DNA from: Symbiodinium natans
Taxonomy: Eukaryota > Sar > Dinophyceae > Suessiales > Symbiodiniaceae
Reading direction: 5' to 3'
Length of the DNA: 64,000 nt
Assembly: GCA_905221605.1 (NCBI GenBank)
Contig: CAJNDS010002475.1
Coordinates: forward strand, 35,001 to 99,000
The notes under the pieces are model-generated. The model saw nothing but the letters and a program-made list of their open reading frames with translations, made no database searches and had not been told where the DNA came from. Position numbers and translations under genes: made by a program. Positions 18,610 through 28,291 of this stretch are shown one piece after another. Within the stretch, counting starts at the first letter, position 1. Every line of letters begins with the position of its first letter.

Positions 18610-18920
18610 ACACAGACACAGAGACACAGAGACACAGACACGCAGACACGCAGACACACAGACACACAGACACGCAGACTCACAGACAAACAGACACACA
18701 GACACACTGACACACAGACACACAGACACACAGACACACAGACACACAGACACACAGACACACAGACACACAGACACACAGACACACAGACACACAGACA
18801 CACAGACACACAGACACACAGACACACAGACACACAGACACACAGACACACAGACAGAGACAGACAGGCAAACAGGCAGACAGGCAGACAGAGACAGACA
18901 GAGACAGACAGAGACAGACC
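18610..18920. repeat. ACACACAG octamer array
   Basis: Over 30 units of ACAGACAC with variants (GAGACAGA at the right end). The long Cys/Val/Ser frame on the - strand over it is an artefact. 18921-20212 holds spacer, a poly-G run and a short TTTAGGG tract (19475-19535), with no secure exon. Confidence 0.97.
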
Positions 18921-20212
18921 GACAGAGCAAACGAAACGAAAATGAGTGCATACAGTTGGTCTCACAACCTGACAGTATGGATTCGGTTGGAGATGCTGCT
19001 AGGGACCCAGACTGAAACCTTGACGCCCATGCCACCCGGAACAAGCCAAGGAAACAGGGATTCGACGTGATCTGGGCGAACGGGGTGAACGAGACAGGCC
19101 AAATTTCACCAAATGGCCTACCTGTTTAGAGGCGTTGCTGTTAGATGCAGCCATGAAGAGGTGCGCTGAACCTTACGTGTAAGGGTTTATTTGCCCTCTC
19201 CCTCCCAAAGCTCGTACCGAAAGTTCCTGCGTTTGTGGGGGGGGGGGGGGGCCCTTGCGGTGAGGGTGAAAAGTTAAATGATAATATGTGGAGCTTTTTT
19301 TGAAGTTGAGTTTGCTCCCAAAAGGCATTTTTTAGAAGCATCTTGGATGCGCGGGACGAGTCAGAAACGGCATTTTCAAACCCGCGGCCAAGTCCGACAT
19401 CCATCCGGACGAGCCCGGAACCCCTTCAAACCCTAAATTCCAACCTTAAAGCCCAAACTAAGAGGGGTTCAGAGTTTAGGGTTTAGGGTTTAGGGTTTAG
19501 GGCTTAGGGTTTGGGGCTTAGGGTTTAGGGTTTTGGGGTGCTAGGTGCAAGGTACAATGGTCAGTTTGCACGAGACCACAGCCCCACAAGCCAGGAAGTC
19601 AAGGGTCCCTTCCTGCGGGCTTCTTGCTGCGGGCTTCTCTGGGGGTGGGCAGTCCAGGGGATTCTGGGCGAGAAGCTGCGGCCTTGCCTGCGCTTCAGGG
19701 ATACTCGGCGCGGGGCTCTCTGTGGCTTCTCCCAGGGACCAGGCAGTGAGTGGGAACACTGGGCGAGGAGGTGAGGAGACCCAAAACTGCCCAGGGCTCC
19801 CACAAGTTTAGGCGTCGAGTCTCGGGACTCAGGCTGGAGTTTTGGGCTAATGCCGCGTAATGCCGTGCGATGTTTGAGAGGCCTGCCCTTTGACCTCGTC
19901 GTCCGGCCTGCGACTAACGGCTCCTCAACTTATGTCGAGTCTTAGTGTGAGGGCTCTTTTGACCTAGTGATTTTGAGGGCAGTGGCTTAGCATTCAAGGC
20001 TGTACCATGCCAGTGTCGGGCGCCATGCAGGAGCAACAGTAAAGTCTCCTTATTCCTGCATAAATGCACTCTAGGGATCCAGTTTGCAGTTTTGCAGTCT
20101 CAACCCTGGATCGATTCTAAAGCCTGAGAGGTTGGCGCTTTGTTACGGGTTCTACGTGAGGGTCCCTTGTTTTCGTAAACCCCCAAATAGGAAGTCGGTT
20201 GCGGGGTTTCAG

Positions 20213-20292
20213 ATTGGGGGGCGGAAGGCCGCCGGCCCTGGCCCCCTGCTCTTGCAGCGCTGGCGCAGTGCGCTGGGCAGCCAAAGGCAGCG
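20213..20292 (+). CDS. exon ending at GTTTGGGG donor
   Basis: Acceptor TTGCGGGGTTTCAG. Reads IGGRKAAGPGPLLLQRWRSA then LGSQRQ, donor CAGCG|GTTTGGGG, followed by a TTTAGGG tract. Phase 0 in, 2 out. First exon of a phase-linked set to 25271. Family unknown. Confidence 0.87.
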
Positions 20293-20608
20293 GTTTGGGG
20301 TTTAGGGTTTCGGGTTTAGGGTTTAGGGTTTAGGGTTTAGGGTTTAGGGCAGCAAGAGCTCAGGTTTTCGGATTTGAGAGTTCGGGTTTAGGGACGTTTT
20401 AGATGTCCCGAAGATACAAACCCTGTTTGCCTTTGTGCCTTGAAGTCTCCTCCTTCAACCCTCCCTCGACCTGCACACGCAAGTCGGTGTAAACCCTCGA
20501 CCCCTATCCCCCTCCACCTCCTAAACCCTAAACCCCGAAGCCCCCCCCCCCCCCTTGAAACGTCAAAATTCTCAACCTTGAGCTCCCCGGCACACCGAAG
20601 CCCTCAAG

Positions 20609-20631
20609 AGCGGAGTGTGCGGCAGTTGCAG
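20609..20631 (+). CDS. 23-base exon
   Basis: Acceptor AGCCCTCAAG and donor TTGCAG|GTGCAT. In phase 2 it reads AECAAVA after a split Arg. Another frame (ERSVRQLQVHPLREIEAPLP) stays open further, so a longer exon to about 20670 is possible. Confidence 0.55.
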
Positions 20632-20741
20632 GTGCATCCCCTTCGCGAGATCGAGGCTCCTCTTCCCCCCATGCCAGCACGATCAACCCCCCCGAAAATC
20701 CCAGAAACCCCCAGAAACCCTAAACCCGAAAACCCTACAAG

Positions 20742-20866
20742 AAGAGCTGTTGGAGAGTCGGGGAGCTCTGGCGTCAGGGGTTGCAGGCTTCTTGAGGATT
20801 CTCGAGGTTCTTGAGAGCATCGGGCTTACAGGGTTCAGGCCTTGCAGCCTTGAGTGGTCAAAGCAG
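20742..20866 (+). CDS. exon, 41 codons, amphipathic
   Basis: Acceptor ACCCTACAAG. Reads ELLESRGALASGVAGFLRIL then EVLESIGLTGFRPCSLEWSK Q, donor CAG|GTGCGTG. Phase 1 in, 0 out, consistent with both neighbours. Confidence 0.7.
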
Positions 20867-21275
20867 GTGCGTGTCACAGTTTCCAGCCCTGATCCGATAA
20901 TCCGCCCTGGGTTGTTCTGGCCCAAGCACTGCTGGCCGCTTGCTTCCGGAGAAAGACTGAAGGCTTGCCAGAGCCGTTTCTACAGACCCATGGTTTATGA
21001 GGCATGAGCCGTGAGAAAAGGATTACACCAGCTAGACTCTAGCGGATCTTGCTTTGCCAGGCGGTCGCTTGCAAAGTTTATGCAGCTGAGCGGCTCATGA
21101 AACCCTAAACCCCGAAAACCCAATCGTCGGATGGGGCAGGGCTTCTCTCAGGTTAGCGTTGAGCGTTTTCCTGGCTGGGTTCGACGCTGTTGCGTTGATG
21201 ATATGTCCCTGAGTTCTTTTGACCAAGACTTGCACCTGTCGAGGGGGGCCAGCACAGTGTTTGGCTGTTGGTTGC

Positions 21276-21375
21276 TGGTGGTGGTGGTGGTGGTGGTGGT
21301 GGTGGTGGTGGTGGTGGTGGTGGTGGTGGTGGTGGTGGTGGTGGTGGTGGTGGTGGTGGTGGTGGTGGTGGTGGT
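21276..21375 (+). repeat. (GGT)n microsatellite in an intron
   Basis: About 33 uninterrupted GGT units; poly-Val, poly-His and poly-Pro frames over it are artefacts. It lies in the inferred intron 20867-21974. Confidence 0.98.
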
Positions 21376-21974
21376 GATCTCGCTGTTCCTCTGGCATGAA
21401 GCTGTTCCTCTGGCATGACAGCTTGGTGTTCTCCTTTGTTGCTGTGTTCGTTGCCGATCTCTTCACTCGTTCGGCAAGTTAGTATGCATGTTAATTTCAC
21501 TTTGCAAGCTGCTACAGCAAAAGAAGCATTCTCTGCATCTTTCGGCCAAGCAGGCGCTCGCAAAGGTATCGGCTCCCCAAACTCCAAACCCTCAGTTTCC
21601 CGTTTGCTTTTCCGTTTCTTGGGTGGTCTGCTGTAGGCAGCGCTAGCAAAGTTGCCGGAAGCAGCTGGGCGGCAAGAGAGGGCTAGAGTTTCTCAAGTCC
21701 CTCTAAAACTCTGCAGAAAGCGAGGGAGTTGGAGTTAAAGTTTACGGTGTCTGGCTCAGGCACGATCGAAACAGAAGCTGGCCTTCTCAAGCCTCAAAGA
21801 GACCAGCAAGGCCTCTCGACCCTCACGACCCTCACAAGCCTCGGACGCCTCCCAGGGCGAACCCCCAAAACCATCCTAAAACCGAAGCCCCCAAAACCAT
21901 CCTAGAACCGAGAAAGCCCTGAGAGGCCCTAAACCCCCTCCCCTCCCCCCCCCCCCCCGCCCAAACCCACTGAG

Positions 21975-22017
21975 GCGGCTGTGGTGGAGGTCAAGGCGAG
22001 CTTGGCCGACGCCCGAG
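21975..22017 (+). CDS. exon with GC donor
   Basis: Acceptor AACCCACTGAG. Reads AAVVEVKASLADAR, donor CGAG|GCGGAG. Phase 0 in and 1 out; the GC donor is the one that keeps phase with 22555. A GT donor at 22025 would break it. Confidence 0.85.
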
Positions 22018-22312
22018 GCGGAGGGTTCTTTGATTGGGGGAGGAGGTTTCGGGTTGTAAGGGCTTAGGGCGAGGAGGGTGTTGGATTTGGGCTGTGGCTT
22101 TAGGCCATGGACATGCGTAGCAGAGCCGAACCCCAAAGGCTGGAATGTTAAGGCTTTGGGAGTCACGTGCTTTTTTCTGGGTTTCGCCAAAGCCTGCTTT
22201 ACGGGAGGGCTGTGAGGTTTAACGAGATGGTGGGCAGTTTAGGGTTGAGAGTTCCGAGATATGCTCCTACTGACACGTCAGGCTGCGAACATATTCAACT
22301 TCCCTGGGGACG

Positions 22313-22403
22313 AAATGAACCCTAAAAGGGTTTATGGTTCATATAGGTTCATATACATTAATAGGAACTATAGTAGTATAGGGCATATGACCCCAATTTC
22401 AAG
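22313..22403. mobile_element. family B element
   Basis: GAACCCTAAAAGGGTTTATG, TTCATATACATTAATAGGAA, CTATAGTAGTATAGGGCATA, TGACCCCAATTT. A CCCTAAA tract starts right after it (22410-22515). Confidence 0.75.
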
Positions 22404-22554
22404 GTGCCCTAAACCCTAAACCCTAACCCCTAAACCCTAACCCCTAACCCCTAGCCCCTCAACCCTAAACCCTAAACCCTACACCCTAAACCCTAAACCC
22501 TAAACCCCAAACAGGCATTTTGGTCCACAAGGTTTAGACACCCCGAAGCGTGAG

Positions 22555-22611
22555 GCGACGTCTTTGACATCAGCCCCGCGCAGATGGCCATGGCGCAGCG
22601 CTGCTCGGAAA
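22555..22611 (+). CDS. exon abutting a family C element
   Basis: Acceptor CGAAGCGTGAG. Reads DVFDISPAQMAMAQRCSE after a split Gly; ends A|GCTTTT (GC donor). Six bases on, a family C element begins (CTACTACTTGCTTC), so the element forms the start of the intron. Confidence 0.85.
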
Positions 22612-22617
22612 GCTTTT

Positions 22618-22848
22618 CTACTACTTGCTTCAGAACCCCCCCAAACGGTTTAGGGTTTAGGGTTTAGGGTTTAGGGTTTAGGGTTTAGGGTTTAGGGTTT
22701 AGGGTTTAGGGTTTAGGGTTTAGGGTTTAGGGTTTAGGGTTTAGGGTTTAGGGTTTAGGGTTTAGGGTTTAGGCATAATACGTAATAATCCCTAGACTAC
22801 CCTTATAAGGAAGAATCTGCTTATGTTCTTGGGGGGGGGAGGGGTGTG
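22618..22848. mobile_element. family C element split by a TTTAGGG tract
   Basis: Left end CTACTACTTGCTTCAGAACC and core CTACCCTTATAAGGAAGAAT are separated by about 18 TTTAGGG units (22648-22773). The right inverted repeat is eroded. Confidence 0.8.
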
Positions 22849-22906
22849 GGCAGCCTGGGTCCCTCCAGCATGCTCAACCCAACTTTTCTCTCGTTGCTTC
22901 TCGGTA

Positions 22907-23035
22907 GGCCCGTGGGATGATTTATATGCTCCCTTATTGGGTTAAACCCTAAACCCTAAACCCTAAACCCTAAATCCGAATTAAGAGGACTGTTCAGAGG
23001 TTTCAAGGGGCCATCCTAGGTTTGTTTAGGCCTTG
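22907..23035. mobile_element. family F element split by a CCCTAAA tract
   Basis: GGTAGGCCCGTGGGATGATT ... CTTATTGGGTT, then CCCTAAA units (22937-22973), then GAATTAAGAGG ... AAGGGGCCATCCTAGG. In the intact copy at 1231 these parts are continuous (CTTATTGGGTTTAAGAGG). Confidence 0.8.
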
Positions 23036-23449
23036 GTAGTCCCAGATGGGGTTGGAGCATCGCTTGCGCATTGCGTAAAAATGGCATGGCTTCGGAAAGG
23101 CGAGAAGCTCATGGTAGTGAGTAGAGTGTGTAGCCTTCTTGCTTCGGCATATCTTCTGCGTTTTTCGAGGCATCGAATGAGAAACGCGCGATTCAGACCT
23201 GCTGTTCGCTGAGCTCGATGCCTGTAGCACAGCATGTGTCAGCGTCGGAGAGTTTCGGCCACAGCGCAAATGCCGGGATGCCCATCATATCGTGAGAACG
23301 GCCTCCCTAAACCCTAAACCCTAAACACCCAGCAACCCTGGGAGGAAGCCAGTACGAACCATGTCCACCGTTCGCTGAATTTTGGTCCCACGCTTTCTAC
23401 GCCGCACTCTCGTCAAACCCTTCTGAGGGCAGCGGCTGAAGGCAATCCC

Positions 23450-23586
23450 TACTTGGAGGTTCATGGTACGTATTAGCCAATTAAATTATAACTGTACTTC
23501 TAGCCACATGAGGGCAGCTAAGGGGCTTAGAAGTGAGTTATGAGTACAGTTCTCATTGGTTAATAAGTACCATGAACCTCCAAGTA
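23450..23586. mobile_element. family G element, complete palindromic copy
   Basis: Ends TACTTGGAGGTTCATGGTAC and GTACCATGAACCTCCAAGTA are perfect inverted repeats, extended by TATTAGCCAAT / ATTGGTTAATA. The second copy at 25110-25227 keeps only the right half. Confidence 0.9.
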
Positions 23587-24017
23587 TTCCCAGCGGCACA
23601 CACCGACTCTCTCCGACTCCGACTCCCTAAAGACCCCGAAGTCTCTGAGCCCCCAGGCCTGGGTGATCGATATTGGCTGGCTTTGGTCCGCAACTTGTCA
23701 GCCCTTGGAAAGGTCGTGCATGTCTGTTTTGAGGGTTTGGGGGGGGGGGGGGGGGGGCAGCGGATTTAGCATTTAAGCTTTGGGGGTTCGGGTGGCTCGG
23801 GGTTAATGTAGAGCAGCGGAAGTCGCATGTGATCCTTCTTGGTTTAGTTGTCGTATCCCAAGTGCCTGAAAGCAGGTTTGAAGGCCGTTCATCTCCAAAG
23901 TTGGCGAGAACCCACGAAACCGCAGCACGCGAAAAACCCTAAAACCCGAAACCGTCAACCCTCAACCCTAAACAACCTAAACCCCAGACCCTAAATGCAT
24001 GTTGATCGCGGTTGCAG

Positions 24018-24038
24018 GCAAGCTGGCAGCTGGAGCAG
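24018..24038 (+). CDS. small exon candidate
   Basis: Acceptor TCGCGGTTGCAG, codons ASWQLEQ, donor CAG|GTCGTG. The frame stays open beyond (VVYKSSRTRWVECFGAYEGS), so the exon may be longer. Confidence 0.5.
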
Positions 24039-24263
24039 GTCGTGTACAAGTCCTCCAGGACCAGATGGGTTGAGTGTTTTGGGGCTTATGAGGGCTCGTT
24101 GGAGAAGCCAGGCGGGCTTGGGGTGCTTTAGCTCGCCGCGGTAAAGCACTGAAGGCCTTCGGGATTGCCCCAAACTCAACCTCAAACCTGCCTTGAAACT
24201 CATAGAAATTTTCGGGGTATCACGCAGCTTCCATGTTTATTCATTGTTTTTCGGACTTATAAG

Positions 24264-24371
24264 AGGTTGCGCGAAAGCGTGAGTTCTGCGGCAAACTTCC
24301 CGGAAGTCCCCACTTATCCTCAACAGGACATGGACAAGGGCGTGCGAGAAGGGAGAGTGAAGCTTCTGCTC
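24264..24371 (+). CDS. exon, 36 codons
   Basis: Acceptor after a T-rich run (TTTTTCGGACTTATAAG). Reads RLRESVSSAANFPEVPTYPQ, QDMDKGVREGRVKLLL, donor CTC|GTTGCTTG; otherwise it stops at TGA 24378. Convincing composition. Relation to the transporter exons downstream is unknown. Confidence 0.78.
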
Positions 24372-24735
24372 GTTGCTTGAGACTGCCAGGGATCAGGCCA
24401 GGGATTTGAGATCAAAGTATGATCCAGATCGGAGACATGCTTTGTCAGGAGGGAGCCCACAACTTTCTTAGCGTTCGAAATTAGAAACATAGTACACCCC
24501 ACCGACACCCCCAAGTCAACGTAGCAACCCCCCACCCCCCAGTGCGGACTGGCTGTGTGCTTGTCAGCTGGGGGTTGGCCGATGTCTTGTGAAGGCCTGT
24601 GCCTTGCAGAATTCAGATTCATGATACCAATCTGCTTGCCTGCACACAAGCCTCCTCGAATTTGCGCATACTGTACACGCTAGTGGGGCTCGAAGTCAAC
24701 GACAGGGCGGCTTGATACTTGGCGGAGGTGAACAG

Positions 24736-24815
24736 TCTTGGCCCAAGCCCAAGAAAACCGGTTTCGATCGGCCAGTTTGGCAGTGAAGCTAGCATGTCAG
24801 TCAGCCAAGCTGACT
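24736..24815 (+). CDS. candidate exon
   Basis: Acceptor GGTGAACAG. Reads LAQAQENRFRSASLAVKLAC then QSAKLT, donor ACT|GTGTCC. The overlapping frame at 24719-25069 is also open. Confidence 0.5.
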
Positions 24816-24973
24816 GTGTCCTGCTACGACTTCAGCTCTCCAGGCCTGGCAGATCAGACCTCGGATCAGCCCCCAGGAGCTTTGAGAGTTTTGTTCCGGC
24901 TCTTTCCATGGCGAGGACGAGCCGCTTGCTCTGGGTCCCAGGACCCCTTGGAGCATTTGCTCCCCGGCCTCAG

Positions 24974-25069
24974 TCGCGGCCCTTGGACGTCGTGGAGACC
25001 GTGTGTCCTGCGATGTTCCCGCCTTGTACAGCAAAAGCCGAGCGCGCATTGCTGCTGGAGTGGCTATAG
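24974..25069 (+). CDS. candidate terminal exon
   Basis: Acceptor TCCCCGGCCTCAG. Reads SRPLDVVETVCPAMFPPCTA then KAERALLLEWL and TAG 25067-25069. If real, a gene ends here between the two phase-linked groups. Confidence 0.5.
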   Translation, partial: SRPLDVVETVCPAMFPPCTAKAERALLLEWL

Positions 25070-25109
25070 CTTGGGATGTTCCCGCTTACACTAACAGTCG
25101 TTTAAAAGG

Positions 25110-25227
25110 GATGATATAAAGAATACTTCTAGCCCCTTATAAGCCCCTTAAGTGCCCTAATATGGTTCTAAGTACAGTCATACGTACAGTCATAATTGGT
25201 TAAGAAGTACCATGAACCTCCAAGTAG
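25110..25227. mobile_element. family G element, right half
   Basis: Matches the complete copy in CTTCTAGCC, TACAGTCATAATTGGTTAA and GTACCATGAACCTCCAAGTA. It follows a half family D relic at 25071 (TTGGGATGTTCCCGCTTACA). Confidence 0.75.
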
Positions 25228-25244
25228 GGGGGGTCTGCTGGCAG

Positions 25245-25271
25245 AGGGGGCCAGGAGCCGAAGTGAGACGG
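25245..25271 (+). CDS. exon, basic/polar
   Basis: Acceptor GTCTGCTGGCAG. Reads GARSRSET after a split codon; donor ACGG|GTATGG. Phase 1 in matches 22611. The frame stays open to GMGGWLFGLGPQR, so a longer exon is possible. Confidence 0.6.
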
Positions 25272-25666
25272 GTATGGGAGGCTGGTTGTTCGGCCTGGGG
25301 CCTCAGAGGATTTCAAGCTGGAGCCCCAAACCACCTCGCAGCTCTATTTGGGAGTAAACCCTAAACCCTAAACCCTAACCCCTAAACCCTAAACCCTAAA
25401 CCCTAAACCCTAATTTTAGAATCTTCAAGCCGAGCCACAGCCTTGAGCTCCGAAACTCTAATCGCCTGCACAGCCAAAGCATTCCAGAGGCGTCCTTAGC
25501 CTCCACCATCTCTCCAGAACAGTGTAGGGGTATTTAGTCATGGTTGCAGTCTATTCTATTTTTTCGTCAGACAAATATTTATACAAACAAACACATAAAA
25601 AGTAGGTCTCGGGGTGAGCCGTAGGGCATCGGGGTGAAAATCCCTGGTAATCTCGAGGCGTAAACT

Positions 25667-25760
25667 TGTTCCCCTTTATTCTAACAGTCCTTAATAGGGA
25701 TTATCATAGGGGGTACTATAATCCTATTAAGGACTGTTAGTATAAGGGGGAACATTCCAA
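25667..25760. mobile_element. family D palindromic element
   Basis: Near-perfect inverted repeat: TTGTTCCCCTTTATTCTAAC..AGTCCTTAATAGGGATTAT and its reverse. Copies at 26845, 40853 and 56825 share TTGGGATGTTCC ends. It would fold into a long hairpin. Confidence 0.88.
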
Positions 25761-25803
25761 CCCTAACCCTAAAACCCAAAGTTTTAAATCGTATTCTGAG
25801 TAT

Positions 25804-25920
25804 TACGATTATCATTATTATTATTATTATTATTATTATTCCTATTGCCATTGCTATTGCTATTGCTAGTATAACTACTACTATTGTTATTATTATTATT
25901 ATTATTATTATTCTGATGAT
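25804..25920. repeat. (ATT)n microsatellite
   Basis: ATTATT runs interrupted by CCTATTGCCATTGCTATTGC. It sits directly before the acceptor of the transporter exon at 25937. Confidence 0.93.
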
Positions 25921-25936
25921 GATTCTGATGATTAAG

Positions 25937-26004
25937 GTGTTCGGCCTGCTCATCTTCAATGGCCTGTTCGACAACGTGCTCTCACAGTTCGCCTGGGCGA
26001 AGGC
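25937..26004 (+). CDS. SLC35F/EamA-type transporter, exon a
   Basis: Acceptor TCTGATGATTAAG. Reads VFGLLIFNGLFDNVLSQFAW then AKA, donor AAGGC|GCGGCC (GC). The NG-L-DNVLSQ-WA-A pattern is that of a membrane segment in SLC35F5-like members of the drug/metabolite transporter superfamily, which carry solutes across Golgi or other endomembranes. Phase 0 in, 2 out. The N-terminal half was not located with confidence. Substrate unknown. Confidence 0.85.
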
Positions 26005-26732
26005 GCGGCCACGAGGTGTTCGGAGCTTTTGCACCCGAAAGGCCGAAGCCAAATCCCTTCAAGTCAACGCTGTAGGGTTTAGGGTTGAGGGCTTAGGGTT
26101 TAGGGTTTAGGGTTTGGGGTTTGGGGTTTAGGGTTTAGGGTTTGGCTTCAAAGGTTCACCTGCAACCGGAATGCAAAGTTTTCGGCTTCTCGGGCTGAGG
26201 GTCGGAGGCGCATAAAGGGCTTGAGGGATTTTGCTGTTTGCCCGGGCTTAGCTTCATTTTGCCTAGGTCCTACGTTCCAACCCAGTGCTGTGGCGTGCTC
26301 CGCAGCTACTCAAAGATTCCCAAGTCCGCGCGAGTCCACAGTGGCCCATATAATCTCAAACTCACAAATTGGCAAGGCGGTGCAGTGGACCTCACCTACG
26401 GCAGCCACCGTCCTGCACTCGGAAAGAGCACAAAAAAGTATCCCTAAACCCTAAACCCTAAACCCTAAACCCTAAACCCCTAAACCCCTAAACCCGTGTT
26501 GAGAATTCGGGGGTTGTCGAGCGTCCACGGTCTGAGCTTTAGAGCGTGGCAGAGACCTTCAAGTTCCAGAGTCCTTACTCCCGTTCTGTTGGGGAAGCCT
26601 CATGTGTGCATCTGAGGAAGATGTGCTTTAGCTTTAGGTTTGAAACCCTAAACAAGTATACCCTAGAGCGTCATGGGTTCGTATTGCAATAGTCTGGAGG
26701 TATCTCCCCAATTCCCGAAACGCGAACGCTAG

Positions 26733-26784
26733 CCTTGCAATGCCGCCGACGGAGGTGGGCCTGTCCCTGACCATTCCCCTCAGC
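26733..26784 (+). CDS. SLC35F/EamA-type transporter, exon b
   Basis: Acceptor GCGAACGCTAG. Reads LAMPPTEVGLSLTIPLS; the VGLSLTIPL motif is highly characteristic of SLC35F-type transporters. Donor CTCAGC|GCCAAG (GC) gives phase 0. Length between WAKA and VGLS is about three residues shorter than usual in this family as I remember it. Confidence 0.9.
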
Positions 26785-26844
26785 GCCAAGGGCTCAGACC
26801 CTCGTGTTCTGGGCAGAGTGACATAAGATGTCTACTGTAGCTGT

Positions 26845-26947
26845 TTGGCATGTTCCTCCTCATACTAACAGTCCTTAATAGGGATGGGATGGTATCCCCT
26901 ACTATACTCCCTACGAAGACTGTTAGCATGAGGCGTATGACATCCCA
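26845..26947. mobile_element. family D element in the transporter intron
   Basis: TTGGCATGTTCCTCCTCATA, CTAACAGTCCTTAATAGGGA and the inverted right half ending ATGACATCCCAA. It lies between transporter exons b and c. Confidence 0.85.
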
Positions 26948-27400
26948 AAGTTGCGGTGTTTACTGTGTTGCTACAGTGCTTCGTCCAGCATGTTTCAACA
27001 AAGTTTCGGGGGCTAAGCCTGGCCCTTCCCCGGTGCACCTGCTGGCAATTAGCCCCAGCTCAGGGTTCAAGCGGAATCGAGTGTTCCGGCTTCGCAGATT
27101 TGGGGGCCTGAGGGCTTGGGAGATTCTTCCGTGGCCGGGTGCAGAGAAGGATGGGATGTAGAGAGTAATGGCATTCAGGTGTTTCCAGGGTGGAGTTGTA
27201 GACTCGCGGCATTCAGTCGCTGGAGGGTTTCCCGAGTTGTTGACATGCTTTGAGGAAACTGTGGGTGTTTTGGAGACCCTTTAGCTATAGTGGGGCAGCA
27301 CCCCCCCTGCAGGTGCTTTTAACATAGAAAGGGTCGGACATCGCAGTTTAGGGGGATCAACGGGGGTCGGAGGCTGGGTTCGTTTTCGAAACTCGATCAG

Positions 27401-27454
27401 GTTGTGGCCGACTTCCTGCGACAGAAGCAGCTGCCGCCTGGCCTCCGTTTGGCA
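27401..27454 (+). CDS. SLC35F/EamA-type transporter, exon c
   Basis: Acceptor AACTCGATCAG. Reads VVADFLRQKQLPPGLRLA, matching the loop between the last two membrane helices in EamA transporters (LTIPLxVVADFL-x-L-P). Donor GCA|GCTTTT (GC). A family A element starts six bases later. Phase 0 in and out. Confidence 0.88.
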
Positions 27455-27460
27455 GCTTTT

Positions 27461-27573
27461 CTAGGACCCAGGCTAGGCCCTTTTTCCCTTTTGTTAGGGT
27501 TTGGGTTCCCCTTGTGAGGCCCTTTAAACCAAACGGGCACCCTTTTTTCTCCTAGGTTACTCTTGGGGTCCAG
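27461..27573. mobile_element. family A element
   Basis: Begins CTAGGACCCAGGCTAGGCCC and contains CAAACGGGCACCCTTTTTTC, TCCTAGGTTACTCTTGGGG. It lies at the very 5' end of the intron after transporter exon c. Confidence 0.75.
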
Positions 27574-27709
27574 CTTTTTGTTTGTTCCAGAAGGAGCTCG
27601 AGGTTGAGGGAGGGAGAACCCCCCCCCCGCCCGGCCCCTCCTTTTGAGGAGTTCAGGGTTTGAGCCCTTAGCCCTTAACCCTTAACCCTTAGCCCCAAAC
27701 CCACCAAAG

Positions 27710-27785
27710 CCCATCACCATGCCAAGGACCGGCTGGACCTTCTTGGCGGCCGCCCTGGTCGTCTCTGGCCGTCTCCTCAGACAGG
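27710..27785 (+). CDS. SLC35F/EamA-type transporter, exon d
   Basis: Acceptor AACCCACCAAAG. Reads PITMPRTGWTFLAAALVVSG then RLLRQ, donor CAGG|GTGTAC. The FLAAALVVSG stretch fits the final membrane helix of the family. Phase 0 in, 1 out. An in-frame ATG (27719) also gives a signal-peptide look, but the neighbours favour the transporter. Confidence 0.85.
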
Positions 27786-27986
27786 GTGTACGGACCAGAG
27801 GGTTTAGGGCACGTTTCTCTTTATCAGCTTGGAACTCTGGGCACTGTTCATGAAACCCTTAACCCTAAACCCTAAACCTACACCCTAAACCCTAAACCCT
27901 AGGCGTTAAAATTATTCAGGCTTAAAGAAGACTTAGGACTTCTCCCTTCGCTACGAGATTTTCATCCCTGTGCCCACCAAATCGAG

Positions 27987-28060
27987 GCTTCATCTGCGTG
28001 ACGGTGGCTTCGAAGCCCCGAGAAGTCGCCGCGGCCTTGGAGATGGACATGGAGTTCAGG
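27987..28060 (+). CDS. exon after the last transporter helix, telomere donor
   Basis: Acceptor CACCAAATCGAG. Reads FICVTVASKPREVAAALEMD MEFR after a split Gly, ending AGG|GTTTAGGG. Phase 1 in, 0 out. Probably a cytosolic tail, or a following domain. Confidence 0.88.
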
Positions 28061-28175
28061 GTTTAGGGTTTAGGGTTTAGGGGGTTTAGGGTTTAGGGGG
28101 TTCAGGGTTCAGGGTTTTAGGGTTCAGGGTTTAGGGTTTAGGGTCGGGTGTTTAGGGTTGAGGGTTGAGGGTTTA
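28061..28175 (+). repeat. TTTAGGG tract with variants at an intron 5' end
   Basis: Starts exactly at the exon border. Variants include GGGGTTTAGGG and GGGTTCAGGG. Confidence 0.93.
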
Positions 28176-28183
28176 GGGTTTTA

Positions 28184-28291
28184 CTACTAATTGCTTAAGA
28201 ACCCCGAAAGAATAAACATGTTATTCCTTATTAAGGGCAATATAGAGATTACTTTTTTTTCTTCTTCTTTTGGGGTTCTTAAGCAAATTAG
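28184..28291. mobile_element. family C element, complete copy
   Basis: CTACTAATTGCTTAAGAACC ... TTATTCCTTATTAAGGGCAA ... GGGGTTCTTAAGCAAATTAG. Good inverted ends of about 20 bases. 28292-29040 holds no secure exon. Confidence 0.88.

Noticed and set aside
18498-19044. 155-179 aa Cys/Val/Ser-rich membrane-like proteins on the - strand
   Set aside because: They translate the ACACACAG array; periodicity is that of the DNA repeat.
21131-21587. Poly-Val, poly-His and poly-Pro proteins
   Set aside because: They are the three readings of a (GGT)n microsatellite.
27719-27785. Signal peptide start of a new gene (MPRTGWTFLAAALVVSG)
   Set aside because: Neighbouring exons and phase make it the last membrane helix of the SLC35F-like transporter; kept only as an alternative.
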